64,000 nt of DNA from NCBI GenBank assembly GCA_029891345.1, contig CM057009.1:309383666-309447665 (forward strand). The letters run 5' to 3'. Each line of letters starts with the position of its first letter. Within the stretch, counting starts at the first letter, position 1. The notes beneath the pieces are model-generated. The model was not told where the DNA came from, searched no databases, and saw only the letters and a program-made list of their open reading frames with translations. Source of the DNA: Dryococelus australis (lineage: Eukaryota > Arthropoda > Insecta > Phasmatodea > Phasmatidae). Shown here piece after piece: positions 24,578 to 34,999 of the stretch. The translations under genes and the position numbers were made by a program.

Positions 24578-24665
24578 GATGCTCTGAATCCTACTGCCAT
24601 ATTGCAGTTGATTTCGCACTAGCTTGTGATACAAGTTTTTCTGGGTTTGATTGTCAGTGAGGCAC
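24578..24665 (+). repeat. tRNA-like module, copy 2
   Basis: It matches 9592-9690: GATGCTCTGAATCCTACTGC, then CGCACTAGCTTGTGATACAA, then GGGTTTGATTGTCAGTGAGG, which resembles a tRNA TPsiC arm. It looks like a tRNA-derived SINE head placed just after Helitron-like sequence, as in copy 1. It is not a functional tRNA. Confidence 0.5.
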
Positions 24666-24719
24666 ATATGTATTTGTAATTGTCTCACTACTGTTGCATA
24701 TGTTTCTGGTTCTATGGGT

Positions 24720-24977
24720 AAGACCGTGCGAGTTATAGGTAAGAGAAGGGTGCAGTTGAATCTTGGTTATGTCAGTATGGAGCATGATATTTACATAGCA
24801 GAAATTGAAGACCAATGCCTTTTGGGAGTTTACGTATTACATAAGTTGGGATGCTGTTTCAAAACTCAACTGAGGGTAATATGGGAAGGCTACACAGAGT
24901 TGGTAGTGTCAACATTTGTCTTCGCCAATGAAGTACCCGTTAGTGTATGGTCAGTCCACTGTGCTCCCTGCTTCTAG
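24720..24977 (+). pseudogene. Retropepsin-like C-terminal fragment
   Basis: The + strand encodes VQLNLGYVSMEHDIYIAEIE followed by DQCLLGVYVLHKLGC. This matches the second half of retrotransposon aspartic proteases, where a 'v.v.di.d.cILG.DfL...gc' block precedes the end of the domain. The catalytic Asp-Thr/Ser-Gly part is not recognisable upstream, and no reverse transcriptase follows on this strand. It is an isolated fragment. The neighbouring Gypsy relic (25619-28075) is on the opposite strand, so the two do not belong together. Confidence 0.6.
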
Positions 24978-25139
24978 CAAAATTGTTTTCCAGGCAGATG
25001 CCAGGGAAAATTTGCCTAACAGTTGGGCATGATAGAAACAGCCCATAAAGGTGGCATTCTACCAGATGGTATCATTATAGCAAGAACTTCAGTCTTTTTA
25101 AACTCAGTTTGCCAGTAAAAATAATAAATTTATCTGGCA

Positions 25140-25615
25140 GTGTATTTTAAGGTCTGTCTAGTCCGGCGCCATGTTTGTGACTGACTGCCGTGCTGCTGAC
25201 TCCGTTTTCTTAACATTCCTTTCTACATTATAACACTATCTACAACGTCTTCCCTCTCATCACTTCGGGTTGTCTTCATTGGGCTATTACTCGTGATAGC
25301 ATGGTGGAGTCCTTATCACACGACCCCGTCTGGTGCTCCATGCTGCCTCTGGAGTGTTTCTGCTGTGTGGTCGTCTGGTTGGTCTTCTGGTTAGGCAGGA
25401 AACCCTCAAAAGTCCTGCCCATCATCCTCTTCTGTCACTTGCCTCCAGTGGTTGTTTTGCACCACATTCTCCGGGTGCAATCCTTGGTGGTCTATAAGTG
25501 TGACCACTCTGCTGTTTGCGCTTCGAAGATCTTCTCTAGTTCACCTAACCCTGGTTCCTTCCTTAGTGACGACTTCATACTAACATGACAAGAGCTGCCC
25601 TGTTATTGTTCCTGG
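25140..25615 (-). other. Flank of Gypsy relic 1, possible LTR
   Basis: This lies immediately 3' of the Gypsy pol relic, where a 3' LTR is expected. No matching 5' LTR was found upstream of the relic, so the assignment rests on position alone. Confidence 0.25.
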
Positions 25616-25618
25616 GGG

Positions 25619-28075
25619 CTACAACTTGCTAGCAGCTTGGGGTGCTGGTTTAATGTAAACTTCTTGGCCTATCATTAGTTTGGGCAAATCATGAGCTTTC
25701 CAGTCATAGTGACTCTTGTATTTTTGTTTCTTTTCCCTTAATAGTTTGGGTACTTGCCCCAGTATTGTAGGTTTTAGAAGCCCAGTTGATGAAGGCTTTT
25801 GGGTTCTTGTCCTCAAACTTGACATGGGGATGTTGCACCATTCCAGTAATGCTAGCCACGGGTCTGACTCGGTTTGCAGGCATTTCTTCATGTTGTTCTT
25901 TGTTATTTTCACAGATGCTTCTGCTTTCCCATTTCCCCGTGGGTGATAAGGGGATGAAGTCGAGTGCTGGAAATCCTATGTTCTGGAGAAACCCTGGAAC
26001 TTTGCGCTGGTCGTGCATGCAGCATTATCTGTAATTAATGTCGGAATTCTATTTCGCGCAAACTGGACCTTCATGACTTTAATGATAGCTGCAGAATCTG
26101 TGCTAGGCAGGGCATCGATCTCCCAGTAGTCCGAATAATAATCTGTCAGAATCAGGTACTGCTTGTTGTAAACCTGAAAAACATCCACTTCTACTCGCTT
26201 CCAAAGCAAGTGTGGCATTTCATGCATTTGCATCTTCATGTGGGGTTCACCAGCTGAAAATTATTGTCATATTGTACAACTGCTGACCTTCCTCTCTACA
26301 TCGTTCTTCATGCGTGGCCAGTACAATGTCTCATACTTTGCGAAGACTTGCTTCTAGACCCTGTTGACTTGCACGTGCTTTCCGTATCATGTCTGCCCTC
26401 ATTTAATCTCTGCAGTGCCAATATTCCCATACATGTTCTGGAACGTCTGACTTCCTTTCTGGCCAGCCCTCCTTAATGATCGTGTGTAAGGTTTGCAACC
26501 CACCATCTGCTATTGTGCACTGCTGAATACGGTCTAGTGTCCTGTGAGATGCTGGTGCATGCTAATGTTCTGCAGCTGCATAATGACTTCTTGGTCACTG
26601 TCATGGACTTGGTTGAGGTCTTCCTGCACTGATGCACTGCTCACTGTGTCTGCCAAGTACAGTTCTTTGCCTTTCTTATATTTAACAGTGATGTTATACT
26701 GTTGCAGCTTCAAACGAATTTACTGTAGGTGTTTGGGGGTTGACAAGAGAGGCTTCTTGAAAATGGTATCTAGCGGTTGATTTTCGGTGTGTACTACTAT
26801 ATTTGTTTGACCACATAAGTAGTGATGGAAGCAGTTGCAGCCGAAGAAAATTGTGAGTGTTTCCTTCTCTATATGTGCCCAATTGTGTTTCGTCTTTGTG
26901 AGGCATCTTGATCCATAACTTCCTGGTTGTCCGTTGTGCAAGAGGGCGGCGCCTAGTCCACTCTGGCTCTACTTGTAGTTCCACTGGTTCCCGTGGGTCA
27001 TAATATCATAGCACTGGTGTGGTACTGACAGTGGTTTTGATGCCTTAAAAGGCCTGTAGCTGGGCAGAGTCCCACACCCAGGTTGTGCCCAGGCATGTAA
27101 GTTGTCTGAGGGGTTTCGAGAGAGTGGCTAATGAAGGAAGAAAATTAGTCAAACAATTAATTATTCCCAGTAAACTGTGTAGATCTTTCACTGTGTTCGG
27201 TGGCTGCATGTCTTGAATTGCCTGCACTATGTGGGTCTGCTTTAAGACTATCTGGACTTAATACATGGCCCATGTAAGTCACTTGCCTTTCGTGTAGTCT
27301 AAGCTTTTCTGATTTGAATTTAAGATTACTTGCCTGTGCTCTCTCTAGCAGACATTCAAGGTTTTGACCATGCTCTACTCTTGTTTTTTCTTCAGAATGC
27401 CTTCTGCCATACACCAATATGTCATCAGCAATCACTACAACCCATTTTAGTCCTCGCAGTGTTTTCATCAGTGCCCTCTGGAAGTCCTCCGGTGCTGTCA
27501 ACAGTACAAAGAGATATCGGAGCAACTTGTATCGCTCATCATCTGGTCCCCAAAATGTTGTCAGTCTGCTGGTGGCTTCATCCAGTTGCATTTGCCAGAA
27601 TCCTCGCTTTACATCCAGAATGGAAAATACTTTTGCATGTGTCAGTTCTGGCAGGATCTCATCAATTGTAGTAATTACAAAATGTGCTCTTCTCAAAACT
27701 TTATTTACTTCATGTCGGTCCAAGCACATTCTGTTTCCCATCCCTAGTTACGAGCTAATCCATGGTTCCGATATTTGTTTTACTATCTTGTCCTTGATCA
27801 TTTCTGTCAGCTTTTCCTTTACTTTGAGCCAGAGTAATGTTGGATATCGGTGAGGAGGCTGCTGCACTGGCTTGGCACTGGTATCTATTTCCAGGTGGTG
27901 TTTGCCTGACAAAAATCCAATACCTTTGAAGAGGTCTGGGTATTGAGACATAATTGTGTCCTTTGTCTGTGACTCTCTACTTTGAATGTGACAGCTTTAC
28001 TTGTGCCTTTACGAGGCCTAGTGCTTCACAACTTTCTGCCGATATTAATGGCTTCTGTTCTGTATCTTAGTAGTC
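25619..28075 (-). pseudogene. Gypsy-type pol relic 1 (protease end, RT, RNase H, integrase)
   Basis: Minus-strand frames follow Ty3/Gypsy pol order. The protease tail (PLISAESCEALGLVK) lies near 28010-28055. Reverse transcriptase spans 27157-27741, with ILPELTHAKVFSILDVKRGF, VIADDILVYG (the DD catalytic pair) and QVTYMGHVLSPD. The connection domain (LHSLLGIINCLTNFLP) is at 27045-27227. RNase H is near 26720-26940, with TEN in place of the usual TDH. Integrase is at 25976-26239 (VEVDVFQVYNKQYLILTDYY, then LITDNA). Its C-terminal region, ending KAHDLPKLMIGQEVYI, runs to about 25620. It resembles the K02A2.6/Mag-like branch. Frameshifts and stops separate all parts and no gag was recognised, so it cannot replicate. 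Confidence 0.9.
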
Positions 28076-28497
28076 TCTTATAGGCAACATCAGGTTAGAG
28101 TAACTGTGTCTGAGTCGTTTTCATAGCCGTCAAAGTCATTCTTATTCTGAGTAGTTTAGGAGCAGGTCACCTCCACCTGTAAAGCGTAGCTTACTTCCAT
28201 TCACGCTAGCTTAGAAGTGAGATCATGTGTCACCGTATTTATTATTAATAATACAGTTTACTATCGATGTATCGTTATTGCATGTATCAATAAACCGCAT
28301 CCACCAACAATTTTTTGTGGTCCTGGCGAAATCCCTATGTAAATAATGTTAACATAGACCGCTTGTATCGTTTATCGCATGGAGTATTGATCAAGTATTT
28401 TTCGAATCCTTTCACCTAATATTTCCTGCAACTATCGTTTTTAAGCTGGTTGTTTATGCAAACGTCTAGTAAATGGTTGTGAAATACGTCACCTGCA
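28076..28497. other. Unassigned sequence upstream of Gypsy relic 1
   Basis: I see no gene. Several short ATCGAT/ATCGTT-like motifs occur near 28260-28400. Confidence 0.35.
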
Positions 28498-28597
28498 CTG
28501 CCGTTTATAACTGCTTTGTAACATGTTTGTCGACACTGCTGCCGTGCTGCATTGTGCGACAGGGCGAGCAAGTCTGGCTTTGGTAAGAGGGGAAGTG

Positions 28598-28612
28598 GTT
28601 ACCTATAGCAAC
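28598..28612. promoter_or_regulatory. X-box-like palindrome (RFX-type site)
   Basis: GTTACC-TAT-AGCAAC fits the X-box consensus GYTRCC(N1-3)RGYAAC bound by RFX factors, which in animals regulate many ciliary genes. A further GGCAAC half-site lies 7 bp downstream. The surrounding 28500-28900 is locally GC-rich and promoter-like, but no gene was identified next to it. A chance match in a window this size is possible. Confidence 0.3.
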
Positions 28613-28621
28613 GAGCGTGGC

Positions 28622-28735
28622 AACCTAGTCTCCTCTCCCTCTCCACCTCTCCCTCTCCACCTCTCCCTCTCCCCCCCTCCTCCCCCTCTCCCTCTCCCCC
28701 TCTCTCCCCCTCTCTCCCTCTCTCTCTCTGCGCCA
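28622..28735. repeat. Polypyrimidine tract (CTCCCTCTC repeats)
   Basis: More than 100 bp of almost pure pyrimidine, built from CTCTCC and CCCTCTC units, lies just downstream of the X-box-like site. Long homopurine-homopyrimidine tracts can form triplex (H-DNA). The 89-codon frame across it is low-complexity and not a gene. Confidence 0.9.
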
Positions 28736-28949
28736 TGCACCTTCCTTACTCCCCTTACATACCATGCCTCAGAGAGGGGAAATTGTTATTGAGTAAATGA
28801 TAAAGCACGTCCTCTCTCTCTCTCTGCCACACCCACTTCGCTTAACTTCCACACGCCGCCTGCCGGCAGCAGAGCAAATAAACTATGCCTGGCGAACGTA
28901 ATTTTATCAAGATTATATGTCGCTCAAAATAGTTGCACCTATCATCACT

Positions 28950-31100
28950 TGTATTTCAAGCCAAATGGTTTCACCTGAAAATGTTATGCAAAACATTTTT
29001 ATGTGGAATTATTATTTAAAAATATGTTTTCTTTTGTGATTAGGTGGTCTTTTCCCATAAGGTGTGTGTTTTATTGTATCTGGCGTAAAATTAACATGAT
29101 TTTAAAACATAGTATGTATTTAACTCAAGGGGCAGAATCTCTGCGAATAAAATTTTTGGCCAGAAGCATATACTTGAACTCCCCTTGTCACCAAAAGTTG
29201 TTTGAACGTCGAGCGACTTTTGTTATAAGTGTAAGATTTCTTTTCAGTAACTGCTGCAGGGAATTCGGATTTATATTAATTTATTTCAGTAGACACACAT
29301 CTTCTAAATAAAATTATAAAATGGAATTACGTATTCGACACCTTTTCCATCTAATAATAGGTAGGCAAGCATCGAGCCGAGTGCAGTGTTACCCGACAAG
29401 GAAAATCAGAGTACATAGTTTTGAATGAGTAATTATTATACAGTGAAGTAGTCAATTATAATCACCTTTTTTATTTTTGTCTCAAAATTGTAATGTTTAT
29501 TTGCAGTATAATATAATTAATTACTTTAAAAGACATTTGTCACACGCGCAAGGTATCTGCACTCTGCAACACGTAGCAGCGTGGAGCGGTAATCCTCCCG
29601 CCACCATCCCTCGTTCACCAACCAACGTGAACACACTGCCGGATAGATAACTTCTCCGTGCGCTCTCAGCTGGTAGAGCCTGTGTCGGACATTCAAAATT
29701 TGACTTGTATTCTGTGTCATATTATTTTCATTTTCAGTGTGTTTGAAAGTTTTAGGTCAGCTTGCATTTAGTGTCGGATTACGATCAATTATATGCAGTA
29801 TTTTGAGATATTATCTTTATTTATTAGCTTTGTTTAAACGTGTTTAGGTATAATGTTTTTTAATGTATTATTTACATTTTTTTTTTTTTTCTAAAATTCA
29901 GATTTTTATTGTGTTTATTAGCCAAACTGTATTCACAGATAATGTACAGCTCTTGCTATACTCAACGTAAAGTTTTATAAGGTTAGAAGTTGTATTTTAT
30001 TGATTTACATGTCAGAAACCACATCTGAGATCCTGCATGTATTGGCATTTTTTGGTAGTCTCTTGAATAATGATAGATTGAGAGTGGACTGTATTTATGA
30101 AGACATTATATACGCTTTACATAAAATGCAAACTCCATGACAAAGATTGATTTGAACCATGCAGTTTTAGGTTATGGGTTAAGAGGTAAATTCAGGTGAA
30201 TTTATAATGTAAACTGCTGCAATATATGCTTTTTGGTTGAAAGTTAGGGGCAATAAAGATAGAAATTAACGAAAATTGAAATATTAGTTTTATTTACTAG
30301 ATCAGTTTGACTATGCCTAACTAAAAACTGGCGTTATGGTGAGTTTAATTATATGTTATTCAAGCATGTTGCTTAAAAATGTACAAAAAACTAGAAGTTG
30401 TATAACTAGAGAGCATATTTTTCTGTGCATGTAGGCAAATAGTTTTGAAGGTCTTTAAACCTTGTATTGTAGGTAGGCTTTAACTTCTTCTTACAGATGT
30501 ACCATTAGAAGTGGAACTGGAAACATAACCAATACTAGTGAGACTATTACGTTACCCAGGACTCAAATGCAGAACTTCTTTTACCATTAACTGGCATGCA
30601 ACCAAACCACATAATGGAGGTAGGATTAGGAGCATCGCCATGGGTTGTAATCATTCTAGTGTTGTGGTAGACAGGATTTACTAACCTGAAATATTTACGG
30701 AGTAGTCATTTCGAAAATCAAGTATGTGAGTCACTTAAACGATGAGGCAGATGAGAAATACCATCAGTTTCATGAGATCCATCAATGTGTGCCACCTCTC
30801 GTCAAAATGCTGTGACGATGTCTGCCTCATCGCTGGCAGCGAACTGTGGACAACCTTGGAAATTACTTTTAAAGTTGTTAAACAACTCGTATGATACATA
30901 CCCGTTCACATAAGTGTATATAGTTTGTACGAGAATATATCAATTAAACTGTGATTTTAAGCAACCTTGTTTGTCTATGTTCCTTGCCATACATTCCTGC
31001 ATCCATAACCCATGCGGTGTCTTCTTTAAAATGTACAGGTCATACACTTTCAACTGTACATAATACATTTCCTGTGTTTGGTTATTTTCGGGAGTTGCCA
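28950..31100. other. AT-rich sequence, no gene seen
   Basis: I see no coding frame with recognisable motifs. A run of T lies at about 29878-29890. Confidence 0.4.
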
Positions 31101-31129
31101 TGACTTCTGAATCAGCCCTCGTATTTGGG

Positions 31130-31395
31130 ATGTATCGAATACTAACCTAAAATGTTTACATGACTATTATGTTGAAAATATGTGACAGCGCTTTTAAGTC
31201 ATACAAATTTACATATATACTACAAAAGCATAACTGATGTCCTGAATTAGGTGGGGATCGGTCAATTTTTTTTGGGAAATATGTCAAAAGAATGTATTTT
31301 CTCATGTGTTGCAGTATTACAAAATGGTGGAGAAAATAGGCTTTCTATAGACATATTTGATTGTTGTAATAGATACTAAGGACATACCAAATTTT
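31130..31395 (-). mobile_element. Helitron-like repeat, copy 3, distal part
   Basis: The sub-repeat blocks of the family are present in inverted orientation (TTACAAAATGGTGGAGAAAA, and ACATACCAAATTTT at the right edge). The copy breaks off at 31395 at the SINE and resumes at about 33935. The SINE and family X copy 1 therefore landed inside it. Confidence 0.5.
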
Positions 31396-31636
31396 GGGGC
31401 CATGGTGACTGAGCGGTTAGACTGCTCGCCTCCCACCAATGCGGAACCGGGTTCAATCCTCAGCTGGTACACTCCAGATTTTCGCAATTGGGAATTGTGC
31501 TGGATGATGCTGCTGTTTGGCAGGTTTTCTCAGGGATCTCCCATTTCCCCCGCCGTTTCATTCCAGCGCTGTTGCATACTCGCCTTACTTCACCCTCATC
31601 GGTTCTGAAGACCTCAATGTTAAGAGCCACCCAAAT
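31396..31636 (+). mobile_element. tRNA-derived SINE, copy B
   Basis: The head is better preserved than in copy A: GGGGCCATGGTGACTGAGCG, then GTTAGACTGC (A-box region) and GGGTTCAATCCTC (B box). The tRNA-Ser/Leu-like appearance suggests its parent. The body blocks GGTTTTCTCAGGGATCTCCC, CCCCCGCC, CATACTCGCC, TTCACCC and GTTAAGAGCCACCC match copy A. It encodes no protein. Confidence 0.88.
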
Positions 31637-32023
31637 CTGTTAACTCACTCGTGGCTACAGGGTTGATGCTGGCAGTTCGGACAACTACAGACACGTGTAT
31701 ATTTAATGAGATTGTACTGCCCACCCTTAAAAAACATGTGGTCGCTACCCCGGAAGCCGAAGATTGTTTTACACACCAAGCCAGCAACACAGTGAGGAGA
31801 GAGAAAATAGTTTACAGGGATGTCATAAGAGAGCAACAAGCCTGCAGCCGATGTTGTCACTACTGCCTGAGCCTCGTGGAGAGGCAATAAACATGTCAGC
31901 AGCCTCCAGGCAGGGCGATACAAAATGTGTGGTGGCAGCTCACTGCTCTATATTAACCAACCCCTGCGATATGAGGCTAGCAACCCCTGCACCCCTATGG
32001 CAGCCACCAAGCTGCAATTTTGA

Positions 32024-32032
32024 GTATATAAG
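32024..32032 (+). promoter_or_regulatory. TATA box of family X copy 1
   Basis: TATATAAGG lies about 70 bp before the first hairpin of the array. A TATA-like box (TATAAATA) lies at nearly the same distance in copy 2 (minus strand, 39756-39763), which supports a promoter role. Confidence 0.5.
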
Positions 32033-32099
32033 GAGAAGCGACACCGCTCTCGCCAGACATGTCGCCCCGCCAACCTAAGTAAGGTCGGGGGCTTTCCAA

Positions 32100-32199
32100 A
32101 GTCTGCGGAAGACTCTCCAGCCTGCGAAGGCTCAACAGTCTGCAAAAGACTCCCTCTCCAGCAGTCTGAATAAGGCTCCCCACTGGCCTGAGGAAGGCT
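32100..32199 (+). ncRNA. Hairpin array in family X leader, copy 1
   Basis: Five stem-loops stand in a row, each a 5-bp stem with a 4-5 nt loop. AGTCT/AGACT lies at 32100-32114 (loop GCGGA) and AGCCT/AGGCT at 32119-32132 (loop GCGA). AGTCT/AGACT lies at 32137-32151 (GCAAA), AGTCT/AGGCT at 32163-32177 (GAATA) and GGCCT/AGGCT at 32185-32199 (GAGGA). The central pair changes between T-A, C-G and T-G, but pairing in + sense RNA is kept. Two related hairpins follow at 32706-32720 (AGCCT/AGGCT, loop GAAGA) and 32724-32738 (AGTCT/AGACC). A structured RNA leader is inferred. Confidence 0.6.
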
Positions 32200-32955
32200 T
32201 TACCACTGCCGACCAGAAGTTTCAACTACAACCTGGCAGCCTGCAGAGAAAACCCACGGTGAAGCTCCAAGGTATCACGACGTCCCTACCCCTGCATATT
32301 CAATACCCGAGTCACTCCTTTGTACTCTGTGGTAGCAGGCCATATACGTCGTCCCTTCCAGACAACCACCCCTCATTATTCGCTGTTAAATGTGATTAGG
32401 AATTTTGGAGTTATTTGGTTTTAATATGTTATTTACACAGGTATGCCTACATCTGCATTAAACGTGATGTAAAATAATTTTATAATTCATTAGATTTGAT
32501 TATACAGAATCAAGTGTCCCCTTATCTTCATATAGACATATTAAATACATTGTGACAAATTTAAATTATTATTAATTAGTTATTTGACTTCCCTTTCATT
32601 TCTTTGAGAAAGTGTAAATTGATAATGTGTAATTAGTGGCTCATCAGTTAACAAGCGACCTCTACAGGCCAGCCACGAGTGAGCTGAACCCCTTTGGATT
32701 CCTGGAGCCTGAAGAAGGCTATTAGTCTGAACAAGACCAGGAACTCCTAAGGCATGTCCGGTGCACCCGCACCTGCCCGAGCAGCCAACCTCTTGTCGCG
32801 CTCATTACCTCGGTGCATCTGCACAAGACAACACCCAGGAGGGCTTGAGCACCACTGCTAGGTTACAAGCACCCCATCCTAATTAATATTAATAATTGCA
32901 AGCCAATTTAAGTTTTTTTGTTTTGTGCATATTATTACATTAGTAATTAATCAAA

Positions 32956-33453
32956 TGCCTAAGAAAGGAGGTGGACGTAACAGCCAGCTGAGGCGTCTAG
33001 CCTGACTGGCACTTCAGCGAGAGTTAATTCATCCTGCAAGTGTTACACCCACTGAACACCATAGTGAGCCTACTCCAACCCAACCTCAGCCAATAGTGAG
33101 AGTTGTCAACCCGGTCAGGGAAGCAACCCCATTTTCGATAACTGCAGCTCCTACTTGATCCGTTACTAGGGATCTGTTGTTCGTGGCCGGATCTAGACCA
33201 CATCAGTTATTTGACACTCCCAGAACCCAAGCCGGTAACGAAGCCCGTGCCTCAGCTGTGCCCTGCTAATAAGACACTTCCAACCACTTGCCAAATACGT
33301 ACCGCTGTAGGGAAAATATTCAATATAGTGATTTCCCCAAAACCTCTACATGCATACAAGGATGTGACTGCATCAACTGATTTTGTCCCAGTGCGTAAAC
33401 CTACTAGGCCAGCTCCCTATAAATGCCCCGGTAGCACAAGGGACGCTGACTAG
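32956..33453 (+). pseudogene. Gag-like relic of family X copy 1
   Basis: From an ATG near 32956 the frame starts with a basic KKGGGRNSQLRR segment and is then broken by stops. A Pro/Thr-rich middle and an 80-codon piece (33211-33453) follow; the latter contains LPTTCQIRTAVGKIFNIVIS, then VPVRKPTRPAPYKCPG. The order basic start, Pro/Thr-rich linker, C-I-GK block, (R/K)PTR also appears in copy 2 on the minus strand (38361-39116). I know no named family with this pattern, so 'gag-like' rests on position after the leader and on composition. Confidence 0.35.
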
Positions 33454-33934
33454 GAGCTACCCCAGATAGTAATTATCACCCCATTTCTTTACGTTACGAC
33501 CCCCATTTATTTTATTTTCCTTTATTATTTTATTTCATTAGTGATGGCTGGCATCATGACTTTTGACAGCCTTTACGATGAGTAAGGTCAGGCTCCCTGG
33601 GAGGGAGACCTTCTTGATCAAACTCACCCTGGGGTTTGATTCCCTTCCATCTTCTCTCAGCCCTTCATCCAGCCGGTGCCCATTAGAACTGCCAATGTGG
33701 GCAGATCCTCGACCCACCAGGCGAACCACCATCCAACTATTATCACACCGCAGAAGGGCTATAAAATCACACCCCGGAGGGAGTCAGCATTCGCATCCGC
33801 CCTGGTTAACCTTCCTACCTGTGTAGGACAAGACAGGGCTAGAGTATGGCAACTTGCGCCCAGTGTGTGGCATACGTTACCACAGAATAGGTGTGTGAGA
33901 AGCGAGAGTGCGTCAATAGGAAGTGTGTATTAAG

Positions 33935-34432
33935 CTAAAATGTTTATATGGCTACCATTTTCAAAATGTCTGACACACATAAAACATAAATTCACATGGC
34001 CTTGTATAGTACTGCTCGGTTGTCAAATTTGATAAGAATATCTGTATCTTCCCTCCAAAATATGACCTAAAAAACTTATTTTTTCATGTGGTGCTAGCTG
34101 AAAAAAAAGAGGTTGATCAATAACAATATTTGTCTGTAATATAAATGCTTAAATTATACACTGTCAACATACCAAATTTGGTTTAAATTGGTTTGGTGAG
34201 AGATGACAGTGCTGTAAGTTTTAAAATGGGTACCATTTGAAAAATAAGCATCCTGCATGGTTGAAAGCTATTAGTGTCAGATGACCTTTCTACATACTAT
34301 ATGTGTACAGCAACTGATGAAATTTGGCTTGTGTTTAAAAAATTTTAGGGGGGCACGTGGAAACAACCAAACACTGATGCACAGACAGGAAAGTGATCGC
34401 ATAAGCCTATCTTTCCTTTAGAGAGTAGGCTA
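33935..34432 (-). mobile_element. Helitron-like repeat, copy 3, proximal part with left end
   Basis: The inverted left end near 34380-34432 (reverse complement AGCCTACTCTCTAAAGGAAA, then GGCTTATGCGATCACTTTCC) is the best-preserved end in the family. Inside are ATGGCTACCATTTTCAAAAT and ATACCAAATTTGGTTTAAAT blocks shared with copy 4. Confidence 0.6.
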
Positions 34433-34583
34433 AAGTAGAGAGTCAGTAAATCTCTATACAATTTTAGAAGCTGTGTTGTGGGTGGCAGAGGCCCCACAAC
34501 TTAATTGTAATGGTCAAAGCTGTTGTTATGATGTGACACTACTTGCATACTTACACCGCATCACAAAAACATCAGTTGTGTGT

Positions 34584-34604
34584 CCCCCCCCCCCCCCCCC
34601 CCCC
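34584..34604. repeat. Poly-C run of 21
   Basis: An uninterrupted C homopolymer, one of four C/G runs of 17-22 bases in this window. Confidence 0.97.
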
Positions 34605-34805
34605 AAGTATCTTATAAGTTACATGTCAATTTTATTCTGTATAAATTTATAGTTTCAAAATATGTGCCTGTATAAAAGAACCTAACTGACAGTGTCATGT
34701 TATTACTACTTATTTAATAGTGATAAATATTTAATGATAATAATTTTATTTTATAAACTTAGTCTAACCAGGTTTTTATATACTTGGAAAGTTCATTCTA
34801 AGGAA

Positions 34806-34934
34806 CTGTAACGGCATTTCCCTTCAGGGATGGAAAACCATTTGGGTAAACCCATCCACTATGCAGTCGGCTGGGATTGTACCTACAACTTCCCAATTGC
34901 AAGTCAGAAAGGCTACTGCACGACCAGACACAGT
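34806..34934 (-). mobile_element. tRNA-derived SINE, second family
   Basis: On the minus strand there is a tRNA-like head (TGGTCGTGCAGTAGCC, then GACTTGCAATTGGGAAGTTG, then the B-box-like GGTACAATCCC). A tail reading GGGTTTACCCAAATGGTTTT and CCTGAAGGGAAATGCCG follows. This tail style is common in arthropod SINEs. It differs from the SINEs at 9906 and 31396, so it represents a separate family. Confidence 0.65.
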
Positions 34935-34999
34935 CAGTATTTATTTTGATGTGAGTATTTTTTCAAATGTGTACTAACTGTAGTTTTGGTTATATGTAA

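Larger units (their letters stand above)
31640..33930 (+). mobile_element. Unclassified retroelement (family X), copy 1
   Basis: The parts in order are: a promoter-like region with a TATA box (TATATAAGG near 32024), a hairpin array (32100-32199), a long leader with two more hairpins (32706-32738), and a decayed gag-like frame from an ATG near 32956. Copy 2 at 38140-39960 is inverted and has the same order. The shared gag-like segment reads CQIRTAVGKIFNIVISP here and CVIKLASGKTLQVRLPS in copy 2. A CTGGGGTTTGATTCCC block near 33630 is also shared. The TATA-led layout suggests an LTR retrotransposon, but no reverse transcriptase or LTR pair was found, so the class is open. Both copies are defective. 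This copy is inserted in Helitron-like copy 3. Confidence 0.55.

Noticed and set aside
28523..28792. An 89-codon frame at a GC-rich island
   Set aside because: Most of it is the translated pyrimidine tract (Ser/Pro/Leu low complexity), with no conserved domain.
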